In this document: positions 62,356 to 64,000 of the stretch, piece by piece
How positions within the stretch are numbered: the stretch's first letter is position 1
Layout: each line of letters opens with the position of its first letter
NCBI RefSeq assembly: GCF_014596915.1
Contig: NZ_JACVWU010000023.1
Span: forward strand, 1 to 64,000
Reading direction: 5' to 3'
DNA from: Streptomyces sp. TRM68416
GTDB lineage: Bacteria; Actinomycetota; Actinomycetes; Streptomycetales; Streptomycetaceae
DNA length: 64,000 bases
Program-made: the position numbers and the translations under genes
The notes under the pieces: generated by a model
Told to the model about the DNA's origin: nothing
The model's input: only the letters and a program-made list of their open reading frames with translations
The model's database searches: none

Positions 62356-63150
62356 TCAGGTCACCCCCAGCCACTTGGCGGCGGCTTGGGCGCGGCTGGT
62401 GCTGTGGAGCTTGGCGAAGATGCGGTTGATGTGGTTCTTGACCGTCTTCTCGCTGATGAAGCAGGTGGCGGCGATTTGCTGGTTGGTCATGCCGGATGCG
62501 ATGAGGTCCATGATCTCCGCCTCCCTTGCGCTGAGTTGGAATCGGAGCCTACTGGAGGACTGTCCCACAGGTGGTTGCATTTGCGAAAGAGGGTTGGCTG
62601 GATTGAGGGGCGGAAGGGAGTGGTCCGTATGCTGTTGCGAATCTTCTGTCATCGGTGCCGCCGACTCGCCCGCTTGCCTGTCCCGGCGGAGTCTCGACAG
62701 CAGGGCGCCCGCCGCGGTCGGGGTGAAGTGGGGGCGGCCCTGTTTGATGTCTCGGATCGCCTCGATCAGTTCGGGGACCGTGAACTCGCCGTGGACCAGG
62801 TAGCCGTCGGCTCCCCTGCGCAGGGCCTCCTCGATGATCTGCGATTCGCCGGTGTACGTGAGCATCATGACCGGGGCGATTTCTACCAGGTGCGGGAGGG
62901 CTGACAGGCCGTCTACTCCGGGCATGCGGACGTCCAGGAGGACGACGTCGGGACGGTGGCGTTGGGCCGCCTCGCAGGCCTCGCGGCCGTCCGCCGCCTC
63001 GGCTACGACGGTGATGTCCTCGCGGCCGGAGAGGAGGGCGGTGAGGCCCGCGCGGACGACCGGGTTGTCGTCCGCGATCACGATCCGGAGAGGGGTGACC
63101 GGAGTGGGTGGCGCGAGTTCCTCGAACGGGGTGCTCGGGGGCGGCTGCAT
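62356..63150 (-). CDS. NarL/FixJ-family response regulator
   Basis: The 264-residue regulator has a receiver domain (RIVIADDNPVVRAGLTALL, phospho-Asp in DVVLLDVRMPG, MLTYTG, EALRRGADGYLVHG), a long Ser/Pro/Gln linker, and a LuxR-type helix-turn-helix (LSAREAEIMDLIASGMTNQQIAATCFISEKTVKNHINRIFAKL). ATG 63150 has GAGGAGG upstream. It follows the kinase gene by 41 bp and probably controls the pilin locus beside it. Confidence 0.95.
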   Translation of the reverse strand: MQPPPSTPFEELAPPTPVTPLRIVIADDNPVVRAGLTALLSGREDITVVAEAADGREACEAAQRHRPDVVLLDVRMPGVDGLSALPHLVEIAPVMMLTYTGESQIIEEALRRGADGYLVHGEFTVPELIEAIRDIKQGRPHFTPTAAGALLSRLRRDRQAGESAAPMTEDSQQHTDHSLPPLNPANPLSQMQPPVGQSSSRLRFQLSAREAEIMDLIASGMTNQQIAATCFISEKTVKNHINRIFAKLHSTSRAQAAAKWLGVT

Positions 63151-63191
63151 GGGGCTGCTGCCTCCTCTCGGTCCGGTGTGGGGAGTCCGTG

Positions 63192-64000
63192 TCACGTCGT
63201 CGTGGGTGCGGTCAGTGCTGCCAGGGGGAGTTCTACGAGGACCTCCGTTCCGCGTGGGTGGTCGCCTCGGCCCATGCGGATGCGGGCGCCTACGGAAGCT
63301 GCGCGCTCGACCATGCCGAGCAGGCCGAAGTGTCCTGCCTTGCGGAGGTGTTCCAGGCTCGTGCCGGTGGGGAGGCCGCGGCCGTCGTCGTACACGCTGA
63401 TGCGGATCAGGTCGCCGTGGACTCCGGCGCGTACCTCCACATGGGTGGGGGATGCGTGGCGGTGTGCGTTCTCCATCGCTTCCGTGGCGATGGAGAGGAG
63501 GTGGCGGGCCACCGCGGGTGGGACGGGGGCGGGAGGGCTGGTTTGGTGGTAGGTCGTTCGGAGGCCGGTGCGGGTGGTGAAGTCCGTCGTGCGGGCCCGT
63601 AGTTCGGTGAAGAGGTCCGTGGTCGTGTGCGGGTCCGATTCCCGGCGCAGGTCTGCCAGGACCTCTCTCGACTCCGCCGCGGCCCTGCGGGTGGAGCGGG
63701 CCACCAGTTCCGCCTGTTGCTTGAGGAGGGCGGGGTTCGTGGGGGTGGCCGCCGCCGTCGCCACCAGGCCCTCCGCGGCCATCGTCACGCCGTAGAGGGT
63801 CTTGGCGACCGTGTCGTGCATCTCCCTTGCCAGGCGGGCGCGTTCGGCGGCCACCGCTTCCGCGACGGCGAGGCGGGCCTTCATGGCGGTCAGGGCGTGG
63901 GTCGCCTCGCCGAAACGGAGCATGAGGCCGCGCAGGGCCGAGCCGACCGCGCCGGTGATGACGCAGAAGCCGGGGAGGAGGAGTTTCTCCGCCAGCGTGG
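63192..64000 (-). CDS. Sensor histidine kinase (HisKA_3), 5' end outside window
   Basis: About 269 residues are visible. The end of a membrane region (KLLLPGFCVITGAVGSALRG) leads into a coiled stretch, the phosphoacceptor block ERARLAREMHDTVAKTLYGV and a HATPase domain with HLLSIATEAMENAHRHA, VYDDGRGLP and GHFGLLGMVERAASVGA. It pairs with the adjacent response regulator. The N-terminal sensor is beyond the right edge. Confidence 0.95.
   Translation of the reverse strand, partial: TLAEKLLLPGFCVITGAVGSALRGLMLRFGEATHALTAMKARLAVAEAVAAERARLAREMHDTVAKTLYGVTMAAEGLVATAAATPTNPALLKQQAELVARSTRRAAAESREVLADLRRESDPHTTTDLFTELRARTTDFTTRTGLRTTYHQTSPPAPVPPAVARHLLSIATEAMENAHRHASPTHVEVRAGVHGDLIRISVYDDGRGLPTGTSLEHLRKAGHFGLLGMVERAASVGARIRMGRGDHPRGTEVLVELPLAALTAPTTT

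Overview
The window is high-GC actinobacterial DNA and almost certainly a Streptomyces chromosome. The grounds are very high third-position GC, many GTG starts, several apparently leaderless genes, a WhiB-family regulator, a mycothiol-type DinB protein, an F420-type luciferase-like enzyme, an OxyR-AhpCD locus, a LAxTG sorting motif and a core gene order (ychF, DUF6542, ppgK, ispH, xseA, xseB, glpX, whiB-like, class I and class II fumarases, SpoIIE-type phosphatase) familiar from that genus.

1-6.4 kb is the edge of a leftward non-ribosomal peptide cluster: an NRPS that runs off the left end (A-PCP-C-A...), an MbtH partner, a TauD/SyrP-type oxygenase, an odd protein with the ends of a phosphoglycerate dehydrogenase but no NAD domain, and a 4'-phosphopantetheinyl transferase. 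Two copies of a hyphenated palindrome lie upstream of two of these transcription units. 6.7-8.8 kb holds unrecognised small genes and a YefM/RelE-type toxin-antitoxin pair between two 23-bp direct repeats.

8.8-47 kb is mostly conserved chromosome: YchF GTPase, polyphosphate glucokinase, IspH, an APC permease, a cell-wall-anchored repeat protein, exonuclease VII, a nitroreductase, GlpX, WhiB-like, DUF1707, two fumarases around a small secreted barrel protein, a DUF402 hydrolase, a GAF/PP2C/HATPase regulator, a class A penicillin-binding protein, Uma2, a PadR-ABC-FtsX operon, a roadblock/roadblock/DUF4388 operon, divergent oxyR/ahpCD, an AI-2E permease, a secreted transglycosylase with a possible c-di-AMP riboswitch leader, PhoH, an isoprenyl transferase, a methyltransferase, a DinB protein and an LLM oxidoreductase.

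48.1-56.4 kb is the accessory heart of the window. A two-gene cassette (lipoprotein plus secreted Trp-rich protein) occurs twice in direct orientation. The secreted parts are almost identical, while the lipoprotein bodies have diverged. Between the copies sits a four-gene leftward operon that looks like a type VII secretion (T7SS) effector unit: a helical ESX-like partner, a 474-aa protein with a T7SS-type N-terminus and a large hydrophobic core, and two small proteins related to each other. A decayed third copy of the lipoprotein 5' end lies just upstream of that operon. A transposase fragment, a truncated secreted protein and an acyltransferase pseudogene complete the mosaic.

56.4-64 kb has an amidinotransferase, a DUF192 protein, a lipoprotein, a VOC protein, an approximately 880-bp non-coding imperfect palindrome between convergent genes, and a leftward locus in which a histidine kinase and response regulator precede a Flp pilin, a TadE/G-like pseudopilin, a lipoprotein and an OmpA-family protein.
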